Positions 1 to 11,700 of a DNA stretch of 64,000 bases are shown here, piece by piece. Every line of letters starts with the position of its first letter. Position 1 is the first letter of the stretch. Where the stretch lies: NCBI RefSeq assembly GCF_958295425.1, contig NC_081139.1, positions 13,294,377 to 13,358,376 on the forward strand. Direction: 5' to 3'. The translations under genes and the position numbers were made by a program. Below the pieces are notes generated by a model. It saw nothing but the letters and a program-made list of their open reading frames with translations. It made no database searches and was not told the DNA's origin. This stretch comes from Solea solea. Lineage: Eukaryota > Chordata > Actinopteri > Pleuronectiformes > Soleidae.

Positions 1-23
1 ATGTATTGAATTATTATACAAAC

Positions 24-2188
24 TTGGTCCAAATCCAACGGAGTACGCACTGACGACAGCCATCATACAAAGGAGAATCACCCAGTTCATCACTGAGCTG
101 TGGATCGTAGGCGACACAGCAGGCTCCAGTGGCTTTTGTCCAACTTCAAATGACAGATTTTCATGACGTGTATTGTTATGGGAAAGCCTGAGTCTCTCAT
201 CGAGAGGTAAGTCAAAGACTGACTGATTTACAGCAGTTAACTGAGGTGGATCTGTTGTGTTCACAGAATTACACGACTTCTCAGCATTCATTGGTGAATG
301 TCCACAGAAGGCTCCAATGATTATCAGACACAGGGCCATTACAGAGCATCCACCGATGAGCATCGGTCTCCTGCCCACTCTGTCTGAAAACACCATCGAG
401 ATCAGAGTTGCGATCACTTTGACCAACCCCAGGCCTGTGGATGCCAGAAGTGCTGCGTTGGTGCTCTGAAAGCCCACTGAGCTGAAGATGGTGGAGGCGT
501 AGAATAAAATATTTGGCTGACCTGTGAACTGCTGAAAGAGCACTAGTCCGAGACCAATGACAGTCCGAGTCCTCATGTTGTCTTTACTCTGGAACAGGTA
601 CATGCAGTCACACTGAGCCCTCTTGCTGTCTTTGCTGGAGGTAAGTTTTGCGTCATCTACTTCTTGAGTTTCAGCGGGACTCATGAGGACTCTTTCAGTC
701 TGACAGCAGTAGCTTACATCTTTCTTCATGCTGGACGAAAGGAACCACACAGAGAGCAGCTGAAGCAAAGTTGGCAATATAGCAAATCCAAACATCCATT
801 TCCATCCTCTCCTGGAGTCAGAAAGGAGGTAGTTCACAGCATATGCAACCAGGATCCCCACAGTAATCCCAGCTTCATACAGTATTACCATGAAGCCCCT
901 GCGGTCTGGACTAACCATCTCAGACACAAAGATGCAGCAGGACATGGAGGATATACACATGGCAAAGCCCACGGTTATCCTCCCAACCACTAACGCAGGG
1001 TAGGAACTGATGAGCAGGACCAGGCTGCCTGTCAGGATAAGGATGTTGCTGAGGAGGATGGCGTTCCTGCGTCCATGACGGTCAATCAGCCAGCCACCAA
1101 TGGTAGAGGCTAGCAGCGCTCCAAATAACAAAGAGCTGACCAGAGCCTCCTGCTGGACACACGAGAGACTGAACTCTGCCTTCAGCTGAAACAAGGCACC
1201 TGAGATTATGCCCAGCTCATAACCAAAGACCAGGCCCCCCAGAGTGGACACCACACTGGCCAATGGGAGGATGGAGGAACCTAGGGGTATGGAAACAAAT
1301 GTAGATGAATGCTCTTCTATGTGATCGTCAATTCCACCATCAGCGATTACCAACACTAATTTGGGTATGGATGCCAATGTCATAAAGGTACATTTATTTT
1401 GTCTTGTGCCTTGGTTAATGGAGTTTGTATATTGTTCAGTGCTGTGCTTGATTTGACGTAGCTAAAATCAGGCATGAATTGGACCAGACTAATAATCATT
1501 TGTGTCAGAGTATTTTTAGTGCACTGTGTGTGTTTTACACAAATAGCACATTAGTGTGTCTGTTTTTGTTGTGAGAATCTGCAAAGCAAAAATACAGGGT
1601 TGTTTGCCTCCGAGTTAAACACTGTAATACATGTGGGGATAATAATCATGATAAATCATCATAATTCAGTTGTGAGATAAAGCACAACACAATAATTGCA
1701 GGACTAATTATTTATAATTGCTATATACAAATGTACAATTAAATAAAACTGAGTCATTACTGTCAATAGAGTTTCTGTTCAGTTTTCTTTTATTTATTTT
1801 TTATTTCTGGCACTTTTCAGTCCAGGAATAGTAAATCAACTGCAATCAACGACCTGTATCTAATCTCAGAAAAACATTTGTAAATATTTGTAAATATAGA
1901 TTTCATATTCTAGTTAGTATTTGTCACTCCAAGTCCTCTGCAGCTGTTTATCACCGCACTACCCTTTGATGTGCAGCATCTTTTGACAAAATGCAAATGA
2001 GGCAGGCTGTTTTTTTAATGGTAAATGCCGTCTCAGAGACTTCAACATAAAAAAAAATGACTAAACATATTACAATTATCAGATCTATCTGCAAGGGATA
2101 TTCATTCACACATCTGCTACCTAAATAGTTAAGTTTCTCTAAAAACACTACGGTGAATAAAACACTTGTTTACACACGGCTTACCCAT
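24..2188 (-). CDS. slc2a10: Facilitative glucose transporter GLUT10, exons 1-2 (partial, continues off left edge)
   Basis: Sugar transporter of the major facilitator superfamily, SLC2 class III (GLUT10; glucose and dehydroascorbate transport, reported in endomembranes and mitochondria). The two exons on the minus strand are 2185-2188 (ATGG, donor GTAAG) and 24-1280 (1,257 nt), joining in frame to 420 residues that begin MGSSILPLASVVSTLGGLVFG. Visible family signatures are FGYELGIISGAL in the first membrane segment, DRHGRR in the loop after segment 2, the segment-7 motif QQFTGQPNILFYAS, and DRVGRR in the loop after segment 8. The long loop after segment 9 carries several NxS/T sites, as in GLUT10. 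The exon ends at GFGP with a GT donor at 23-22; the C-terminal third, including the usual PETKG motif, lies outside the window. The 4-nt first coding exon is inferred from the perfect frame and donor. It is divergent from tp53rk, the same pairing as in human. Confidence 0.93.
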
Positions 2189-2676
2189 TGCTTGTGTCCT
2201 GTTATGTGCATGTCAGTCACACTGTGCAGAACTTGAAACGTTTCTTCGAGGACTTCATCTTTAAAATATAAGCAAAACACACAATAGTGACTGATAGTTG
2301 CCGTGGTGCCCTCCTGTTCTCCTGTTCCGACACCCACAGAGAGTCTCGTGTCCTGCTCAAAGAAAAGACAGTAGAGCCAACAAGTGTTTGTTGTTGCAGG
2401 ACCATCACCATGACAACGCTTGAGACTGCCAGGATTTCATTAGGGTGTCCACTTCAGACTGAGCAAATTGCACATCTGTGTAGAGATCTGTTTTTATTTT
2501 ATTATTTATAATTTATTATAAATAATAATAAATTTATTATATATTAAAATTCACTTGTGTTTATAAGTTAAAGCCTTTAGTACTTTTAATGGAGAACACA
2601 ATGAATATTTACACCGATTAGCCTTAAACTGGTTTTATTGTTGGATGAAGAGAATAAATAAATTAACGTCTACCAA

Positions 2677-2787
2677 TTTATCCTCCACTTGAGGGTTGTG
2701 GGAAACTGGAATCCCAGCTGACGCAGGGTCCAGCAGCACTGTGACCCTGATGTGGAGGATAAAGAGGTAGACAATGGATGGATGGAT
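2677..2787. repeat. Paired inverted L2-like LINE tails
   Basis: Two copies of the common fish L2-type 3' tail face each other: TTTATCCTCCACTTGAGGG at 2677-2695 and GTGGAGGATAAAGAGGTAGA at 2752-2771, the latter ending in ATGGATGG repeats. The family assignment rests on recognising the tail; only the tails remain and no reverse-transcriptase coding is visible. Confidence 0.6.
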
Positions 2788-3086
2788 GATTTTAAAGCTC
2801 CAGTGCATAACTGCTTTCGCCCCTCGCTTTTAGGAATTCTGAGGAATTATCACAACACTAGCCAGCTGCTTGAAATGGTTCCACCATCTCACTTTACAGG
2901 CATACTGTTATTGTCGTGCCTCTGCCTTAAAACTAATCACACCCTGTGTGTGGCATGGGAATGTCACCAGGTGACCCAATTTCAAAACACACACACACAG
3001 TACATACAGTGCTCCCTGGCTCTTCCCATGCCTCAGGTGGCACTGCCTGCCTGTGTATGTCACTTGCTCCCTGCGTGAACTCCCCG

Positions 3087-3819
3087 GAACGCAAAAAGTT
3101 TGGCGAGGGAACGCAAAAAGTTTGGCGAGGGAACGCAAAAAGTATTGTGAGGGACCACAAAAGATATCGCTAGGGAACGCAAAAAGTATTGCGAGGGAAC
3201 ACAAAAAGTATTGCTAGGGAACGCAAAAAGTATTGCTAGGGAACACAAAAAGTATTGCTAGGGAACACAAAAAATATTGCTAGGGAACTATTGCTAGGGA
3301 ACACAAAAAGTATTGCTAGGGAACGCAAAAAGTATTGCAAGGGAACACAAAAAGTATTGCGGAGACAGCAAAAAGTATTGCAAGGGAACACAAAAAGTAT
3401 TGCGAGGGAACACAAAAAGTATTGCAAGGGAACACAAACAGTATTGCTAGGGAAAACAAAAAGTATTGCAAGGGAACACAAAAAATATTGCTAGGGAACG
3501 CAAAAAGTATTGCTAGGGAACACGAAAAGTATTGCTAGGGAACACAAAAAGTATTGCTAGGGAACGCAAAAAGTATTGCAAGGGAACACAAAAAGTATTG
3601 CAAGGGAACACAAAAAGTATTGCGAGGGAACACAAAAAGTATTGCAAGGGAACACAAACAGTATTGCTAGGGAACACAAAAAGTATTGCGGGGACTGCAA
3701 AAAGTATTGCAAGGGAACACAAAATGTATTGCGGAGGAATGCAAAAAGTATTGCAAATGAACGCAAAAAGTATTGCGAGGGAACGCAAAAAGTATTGTGA
3801 GGGAATGCAAAAGTTTGGT
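3087..3819. repeat. 22-bp minisatellite, about 33 copies, with higher-order structure
   Basis: Tandem array of a 22-bp unit close to GGGAACACAAAAAGTATTGC plus two variable bases. The flanking units at the left read AAGTTTGGCGAGG and the array ends on an AAGTTTGG unit. Variants differ mainly at ACAC/ACGC and CTAG/CGAG/CAAG. A rare variant with AACACAAACAG occurs at 3431 and again at 3651, exactly ten units (220 bp) apart and with similar neighbours, showing block duplication. Because 22 is not a multiple of 3 and the unit lacks stops in most frames, long open frames appear on both strands; they are by-products of the repeat. Confidence 0.95.
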
Positions 3820-4754
3820 CTAAAAATATCCCCCACCATGACCCTATCTGGGCTCATTATGAATGTAACAAACATATGTTCATGTTTAAAAGCTACATGG
3901 TGCAGCTTTAATGTTGTGGCTGATCAGTGTAGGATTACATGCAGCACGGGTGCAGCATCTATTAGTGTTGCTGTTTTCATTAGTTTTAAACTTTCTCTCT
4001 CTCATACTCACACAAAGACGATGTCCGGCAGAAAGTTATTGACGCTGTACCTGTTTGCAACGGAACGTACAGATGCAGCACTCCCTCCACCCATCTGTCC
4101 CATGTTAATATCACAACAGTCCGGAGCCTCTTCAGTCGCCGTTGACTTCTGCACATCAATCTGCTACTGTGTCAAAAAACAACAACATAGACTCACGGCT
4201 AAAGCCGGGAGGATTAGCCAAATTAAGACGCTGCTCTCAAACTCCACTGGCTCCTCTTCAGGAAGTTTGAGCTACGTGGCAGCCGTATCATGTTGCAAAG
4301 GGAGGAAAGTTGTTGCCGAAAGGAGGTTTTGACGCCAGAGGTCGACATCTGCTGAGCAGCATAGTGCAGATTCTATCATGTTCATAGTAACAGCAGAAAT
4401 AGTAACAACACAGTTAAAGTTGTATTGTTGTCCTTAATTACGCAGAACGGTAACACTTTCCCTCAGTGAAAACAACTTCATGACCATTCCATGCGAACAA
4501 TTCTTATCTCATCATCATTTAAAATAATAATAATGATAATATCAAAAGGCCTGTTTCATCTTCACACGATTTTATCAAGAATCCTTCAAAAAGAAGAAGG
4601 AAGGAGTGTAATTCATCTGTAAAAGAACGCATGCCAACAGTTACAGTAGTACGTCTCATGTGTAGTGAACTGTCAAAACCAGTAGGAGGCAGTAGTGCGC
4701 CTAAATAGCTGTAAACCGTCGTGAAAAGTAGAAGAAGAAGAAGAAGAAGGAAGC

Positions 4755-6576
4755 ATGGTTCTGAATCACAGTATGGCGGTGCCAGAGTTACTGAGTAAAG
4801 CAGAGTTAATGAAACAGGGAGCAGAAGCGCGTGTGTACCGGGTACAGTTTCTCGGGAAACCGGCCATAGTGAAGGAAAGGTTTCCGAAACGATATAGACA
4901 CCCGGTGCTGGACGAGAAGCTGACGCACCGCAGGGCGGTGCAGGAGGTTCGCTCCATTCTGCGCTGCCGCAGAGCAGGTGGGTTTTAACCACGACACGGC
5001 TAACTCAACAGGAGCTAAATCAGCTAACTAACAAGCGTTGTGTTGTTTTATGTTCATAAACACGTTTACAACCACCATTAACTGGTTTCTTCAAATCTCA
5101 CTCGGGGCCAGAAATGACAAGTACCATAATAACTATAGTTGTCAATAGTTGTATATGGCTCTACAGTAAGACACAAGCCACCACGTACTTGTATTAGTGA
5201 AATCCCATATTGTCACTATTTTAGAACTGGGAACTGAAATGATTTGCACTTTTAAGGCCACAAGAGGGCAGGATACACTTATACTTTGTACTGCTGATCA
5301 GCATCAGAGCCTCATTCTTACAGTGGATGTTGTCTGTTTTTCTTATCTTTCTACTGACACGGAACCATTGTCGTTCTTTAAAAGTGGACATAGTCTTCCA
5401 GCTGTAAAACAAACTCGCGTTGTCTCAGTATTGAAAGTTCAGAGGTCAGCTGCTTCAAGGCTCCTATTGGATGATACAGGTGACAGTCACACAGGTTTCC
5501 TATTAGTCATGCCTCATTGAGAACTTCAAGTGACACATCCCTTCTATGAAATTAATGGAACTTCATAAAAATTCAACAGCATATAATATCTATGAGACAT
5601 TCATATAGGTTTTCATCTGTAAAAGTGGGCACGAGGCTGAGAGACACAAATGCAGCACGTCAGTTGTAAATACACATCACATCTGCTACGATCCACTCGT
5701 AGCAGTTTTGGAGCAACTAAACAGAGAAATATGGAAATCCCGTCAGTTCCGTTTTAGCTTGAAAACTGAGAAGTGATGAACAAGTTTCCCACAGTTCACT
5801 TTCTAATTGACTCAGTTATCGTTGTCATCATTTACTTTTAGTTTCACCTAATCATCGGTCTGGCAAAATAAATCTCTGCATTTACTTTTTACCACTCATT
5901 AGTTGTAGTCTTACTTACATGGATTATTGCATTGTTGGTATTGGACTTTTACTATGGTTTTTCAACAGTAACACAACATAGGAGAAGCCCATTCTTATTT
6001 GTTGACACTATAACTTAAGTGTATAGTAACCACTGTCTTTGGAGCCATACATTGTGACTGATCGGTCTCCTTTAACTTCTCTCCTCAGGCATATCTGCCC
6101 CTGTCGTCTACTTTGTGGACTACACCTCCAACTGTATTTTCATGGAGGAAATTCTGGGTTCATCGACTGTGCGTGACTACATCACCTCCACTCAGCAGTC
6201 GGATTCCTGTCAGGAACAGAAGCTGGAGCAGCTCGCTCAGCGGGTCGGCCAGGTTCTGGCCAAAATGCACGATGAGGACGTCATCCACGGAGACCTGACC
6301 ACCTCCAACCTGCTGTTGAGACATGGTCAGGAGGACAAAGTGTCTGACCTTGTCCTCATTGACTTTGGCTTGAGTTACATCTCTGCTCTGCCAGAAGATA
6401 AGGGGGTGGACTTGTACGTTTTGGAGAAGGCTTTCCTCAGTACCCATCCCAACACAGAGGCTCTGTTCCAGAAGCTGCTGAAGAGCTACACCGTCTCATC
6501 CAAGAAGTCGTCAGCAGTCATCAAAAAGCTTGATGAGGTTCGGTTAAGAGGGAGGAAGAGGTCCATGGTGGGATGA
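4755..6576 (+). CDS. tp53rk: TP53-regulating kinase (PRPK/Bud32), KEOPS subunit
   Basis: Atypical small serine/threonine kinase-ATPase of the KEOPS/EKC complex, which makes the t6A modification of ANN-decoding tRNAs; it was also described as a p53 kinase. Exons are 4755-4977 and 6089-6576, donor CAG|GTGGGT and acceptor CTCAG|GC, with Gly75 split across the junction. The protein is 236 aa, close to human (253). Visible motifs are KQGAEARVY (degenerate glycine loop, residues 20-28), IVK with the ATP-binding lysine at 40, HGDLTTSN (catalytic loop, 141-148) and DFG (166-168). The tail [17 protein letters not shown] is the very conserved Bud32/PRPK C-terminus. A second in-frame ATG at codon 7 (4773) could be the real start. 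A poly(A) signal AATAAA lies at 6658-6663. Nothing looks broken. Confidence 0.97.
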
Positions 6577-8704
6577 TGATCCAACATCCTAAAATCTAAA
6601 TATGTATTTGTGCATATTTAGATCAAAAGGTGGTTTTATGTGCAGTTATTACAAAAAAATAAATGTTTTGTCATAAAGCTTTTGCTTCTCATGATGGACT
6701 GTAATGAGGGTGGCACTTTTCATGACTTTCACTGACTATATCTCAAAAAGTGCACCAGGAATGTATTACTGATTTCTAACAGTCGAGTCAAACTTCAAAC
6801 TATTACTTTAATAGTCCAGTGTGTAACATTTGATTTCCTGGCAGAAATTAATTTTACTTCTCATAAGTATGTCTCCAAGTGTATATAATAGTGTTAAAAT
6901 AAAAATTGGTTTTCGTACAATAAGTCTTGTGCTTTTAGTAATGCTTTTTTTTTTTTTAATGGCAGTGCTTTTGGAAGAGGAATCTTACTATGCTAACAAA
7001 GAATTTCTGTTAGGTAAAGGCAACTGTAGTTTCCCTAAAACGTTTGGGAAAGGGAGCGCTGACCAGAGGAATCCTCCATTTGTTACAATCTGTAGTCGCA
7101 CCCTTAGATGTCACTAAAAATTGCTCTTGAATTATACATGTTTATACAAACTTGGTGTTTCTTCAGGTTTCTGCCTTAACCTTTAATCAAATCTATTTGC
7201 TTATGTAGTAATAAAATAGCTTTTTTGTGTTTGTACATGTGCTATATCGAGTTATTTTTTTTATCACTCATTTCATCTTCACTGTGACGGCAGCAAGTAT
7301 TATGCCAAATTAAACAGTAAAAACAACAGACACACGTTAAAGTTACAATTAAACAACTGATCAATTCTTTTTCAAGTCTAAGAAGTATAAGTATGATCTG
7401 AACAAGTAAAATTTTGTGTTTTGTTCGATACGGCACAAAGACACGGTAATAATCCTGGCGGTTTATGGTGGAGGAATCTTCAGATTTATGAGGAAGACCA
7501 TAAAAAACAAGGAGTGACTAACTGAGGCAGAAGGAGAACAAAGGGTAACACTTTACAATAACAATGTTGTAATGGTATGGTTTTAACTTTGTAAAAGGGG
7601 TCAACATTATGGTAATACCATCCAATTTTTAAAAACAATAAAGTAATACCATGTTATTTCCAAAGTACTATCAAGGTTATGGCTTGGTCATGAGAATTAC
7701 TATGGCCCACCATCAATGTAAAATCGCCACAGGAAAATGTTTGTGAATCGAATTAATTGCCATAAACACTCTCTACTACTTATTACCTTTACTTTTTGAT
7801 TATTCTTGGATGGTATTACAATAATATTACTTCCCTGTAACAATTGAAAATATATTACCAAACTGTTAGTGAACAAAGAATAAACCAGGTAGAACTGAAA
7901 CATGATGATAAAGAGTCGTCAGTCTGCTGCTTGTCACATCTATCGTTGGACTGACTCTGCCTCTTATATTTGTGTCTTTGTGTAAGGTATTTACTTTTTC
8001 CTTCTGTACATGAACTTGTTCTTGTGAGTCAAAGGGAACGAAACATTTACCTTTTAAACAAAAGAAACTTTCAAAGAAATAATCAGATAGTACAGTCAAT
8101 CACTTTGGCTTACAAAGGCATTTGACCAATGATTAATAAACATATTTCACCATTAAACAAAATGAAAAAATATTAAAAGAAATATCAGAAAAAGCTCTTC
8201 CATATCATTTCGATTAATACATCTATGGTCTGACACTGTATGGGTTCATTTTCTAAACTGAAACTTTACAATCATATCTTAAAGACGCTCCATAATATCA
8301 TGTTTGGCAGAAATGTAAACGGACTTCAAGTCATAATGTAGAAATGCGTCATTATCAGATTTACTACATCATTGTACTTAACATGACTCTTATAGTTTAC
8401 CTTTTTAAAGACACATTGGGCATTGGAAGGCATATCAGTAAACTATTCACTCACAACTGACAAACAGTGTAAATACTGTAATAAAGATTATTGTAATAGA
8501 ACGTTCTTATTGTTAAAAATAAAGATTTTACTCATCAATTATTCTGAATGTTGTTAGAGCATAGAGAATGCTATGTTGATGTACAAAGTTTGGAAAGAGA
8601 CTACAGACAAAACACCCAATTTCTTTTCATGTGACACATTAAAAGTGTAAAAAAAGAAAAGAAAAGAAATCTGACTGTAATATTTAGGCATTATAGCTGG
8701 AGTC
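6577..8704. other. tp53rk 3' UTR and convergent gap to serinc3
   Basis: Convergent gap between the tp53rk and serinc3 stop codons, AT-rich. It begins with the tp53rk 3' UTR (AATAAA at 6658-6663, another AATAAA-like hexamer near 6897). From about 7540 to 7860 there is a probable dispersed repeat starting GGGTAACACTTTACAATAAC with repeated TAATACCAT motifs. The part next to 8704 should be serinc3 3' UTR, but I could not find a clear AATAAA on the minus strand. No coding exon is recognised. Confidence 0.5.
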
Positions 8705-11700
8705 TTAGCTGAAGTCTCGGTTGGTGAGGATCAAGGGGGCCGCCAGTGTCCAGATGTACAGAGTCAGACACACCCAGCTAGAGGAGATCTTCACCCACAC
8801 TGCTGGCCACTTGCTGGTGACAGTATAGTCTGCCTCAGGACTGTCAGGAAAACACAGCCAAAGGTGGGAGAAAAATCATTTCATCTACAATGAGGTTGAC
8901 CTTCACCAGAGGAATTTCAGTCTGTGTATTTCACAAGAAATTTACCTAGTTTTTAAGTCTGGAGATTCAGCGATAATGTTACAACAACAACTTGCACACA
9001 AAGCTTGAACATTTGCCCTTAAAACTTTAGGGTGAAATAGATAGTCTTAAATTTGACATTTTGATGTTAAAACTGATTGAAAAGCAATAGAAAAAGGACA
9101 CCAACTGTGTTTTTCTTGTTCCTCATAAGCCTTGCTTTCACTTTGGCCCAATTCACACCAGGCTTTAAAGTGATAGTTTTTTTTTGTTTTTTTTTCCAAA
9201 AGCCTGTTTTCTGTGCTTTTTTTAAAAGAAATTTGAAAAAAATGTGACACTACAACTTTCCTACTTAGTGAACTAGAAAAATAGCAGAGATGACAGACAA
9301 GAGAGGTATTTAATGACTGCAATAATAGATGGGACGCTGCAATAAAACACCTTTTCATAACACACTTTTCGAACTTTATTACGACATAAACATCTCCTTA
9401 TTCTTATGTGGTGACCCGGACGTCTGCGCCACCCACTGCTTATGAACTACCTCCAAATATTGGCTTAACATTATTCCCTTAGCAGTGAAACATGTGCATT
9501 TTCTTTTATCACATTTTTGTTGGGTTAAAATTTGCAAAACATGTTACTGGATGTTATCTGTAAGTTAAGACTATATATAGTCAGTTATCTGTAAGTAAGA
9601 CTATATATAGTCAATACTCCGTGTGCCATCAGCCTGAGATACGGACAAAACATGGCAGCCAGTAGGGAGACAAGATGAAAAATCCTGTTTACCCAAAACT
9701 TATAAAGTACGCAAAATTAAGTTTACAATATTTTTACCTAGCAGAAATTAAAAATAAATGATACTTTGTGTATGATAACTTTCATTACTCCAGAGCGAGT
9801 CGCCATTTTGGACCACCATGTTTTTACAGTAGCCAATAATAGACAAAACATCATTTGAGTTTTGATGCTAACTGAAGGCTACAAAGGTTCTCCAACACAC
9901 TTATATATTCAGTTGTGAACGTGTAACTTCACTGATAAATCTTGCTAAATTCAACAAAATGTACCTTTATAGTATTTTCAGCAACTACATAAGCTGTTCA
10001 AATAGAACAGAACTGGTTTTATCTTTTATGTGGGGTCGTTATTTTATAAAAGGGAAGTTACTTGGCAAGAGTTTATGAAGATAAATCTTCTTCACTTCAT
10101 CAAGTTAATGATTATTAGAAACCTATTTGCTGATAAGTCAGGTATGTTTACCTCATTAATGTGAGCGCTGAACTGAAAAGTATGTAGGTAGAGTGTTGGG
10201 GCAGTGTGTACTAACCTGTACCAGTTGGTGAGGGTCATCATGATGTACAGTGAGGCCAGGAAGAGCATGAAGTGGAAGAAGGAGTAGCTGTACTGAACCA
10301 GGTCCTGCTCATTATCCTCCACCCGCCTGGGTGCAGTCAACTCCTCTGAGAGGTCGGGGCTGCTGCCGCTCTCAGCCAGGATGGCTGAGTCTTTGGAGGC
10401 CATGGTCAGCTTGTTCACCTGACTGGTGCTGGATGAACGAATGCTGTGGGCAAAGTAGGGTCAAATGGAAAATGACAGTTTTATTCAAAGAACCTAAAGC
10501 ACAAACCGCAGTAACAGGTAAAAACGTATACAGATATCGCTACAGAGCATCTTTATGAAAGGAGGAAAGGCCAAAAATTGGATTTCTATCTACACCTGTT
10601 TTCTTTTGCATATATTGTCTTTTGTGGAGGTAGGTGATCCAGTGTAGCGACCGCAAAAGGGAGAAGCCAAAAGATGAAAAGGTGTCTTATTTTCTTGACT
10701 TAAGTTTCTTTTCTGTGCTTGTGTCTTGTTTCAGTTTTCTCGTTTTTTTCCCATTATTTGGAAACTGGAAAGCAATTCAATATTACTGTATAATGATGAT
10801 TACAAACTTTGTTAATTTAAACTTTGTTGAGCACTTTTCTAGGGTTAGATGGTGCTTTACAATAATCCTATATATGCATCCTTGACCCAAGCTTTACACC
10901 ATTCTTTACCATTAAAAATGGTAATTCATATTCATAAGTTCTCATCCTTGTATTAAAAAAATAGAGCATTTAATATGTTGATGGTGTTATACACGTTATA
11001 TTAAATTATGTTTGTATAATGTGTTAACTAACTTTAATTAGAATTATGTTTTCAGTCATATTATTGTGATAGATATCATAAAATTGTGAATTATTGTGAA
11101 TCATGTCATTTTGTACACTTGTATGAAGCAGTAATATCAGTTACCAACTACCATTTTTGGGGCAGTGACCCTACCTGGAGTAGAGGATGCACAGCACAAA
11201 TATGACAAGCCCCACAATACTCTGAGCATCCCACCACTGCAGGTATGGAGAGTTGAGGACAGGTTCCTCTGTGCCAATGATCACCACAGCTGTCTGGTTC
11301 TCCATCTCCAGAGGAGTCAGCGTGGGAGCTGCGATCTGTTGGAAGATACTCAGCAGGCTGGGGTTGCATGCTCGGTCTGAGAGCAGGAGGGGAAAAAAAA
11401 GCAGAGTTTTAATCTATAGATCAGTGTGTTGGATGAAGGAGGCAGACATGGTCTTCACGCTCACCACAAGACAGGGCATCATGACAGTGGCTTGAAAAAT
11501 CACCTTAAACCATTTCAAATGAATTGTAATGCTCTTTAACTGGACATACTGAATCAGTCAACAACAGCACATGACTCTGCACCAACAACAGCACCCTTAG
11601 TGTGATCAAAGTTTTGTGTCACACAACCAACAAAACAGCCTCACCAGGCTCATTCGTCATGGCAGACCAGGTCAGAAACATGGTGTACAGGGTGATCATG

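Larger units (their letters stand above)
2189..4754. other. Intergenic region between slc2a10 and tp53rk
   Basis: Head-to-head intergenic region of about 2.6 kb that must contain both 5' UTRs and promoters. It holds a back-to-back pair of L2-like tails near 2.7 kb and the 22-bp minisatellite at 3.1-3.8 kb. A purine-rich GAA run lies just upstream of the tp53rk start. I see no convincing TATA box for either gene and no further coding exon. Confidence 0.6.

Noticed and set aside
3087..3819. CRISPR-like array
   Set aside because: Units are contiguous without unique spacers, the context is a vertebrate genome and no cas genes exist; it is a minisatellite.
3255..3875. Long open frames on both strands over the minisatellite (up to 120 and 266 codons)
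   Set aside because: They follow from a 22-bp unit without stops in most frames; the peptides are just the repeat read in rotating frames and have no family resemblance.
4519..4992. 157-codon minus-strand open frame over tp53rk exon 1
   Set aside because: Antisense shadow of a recognised exon and a GAA-rich run; the peptide is low complexity (poly-Leu) without motifs.
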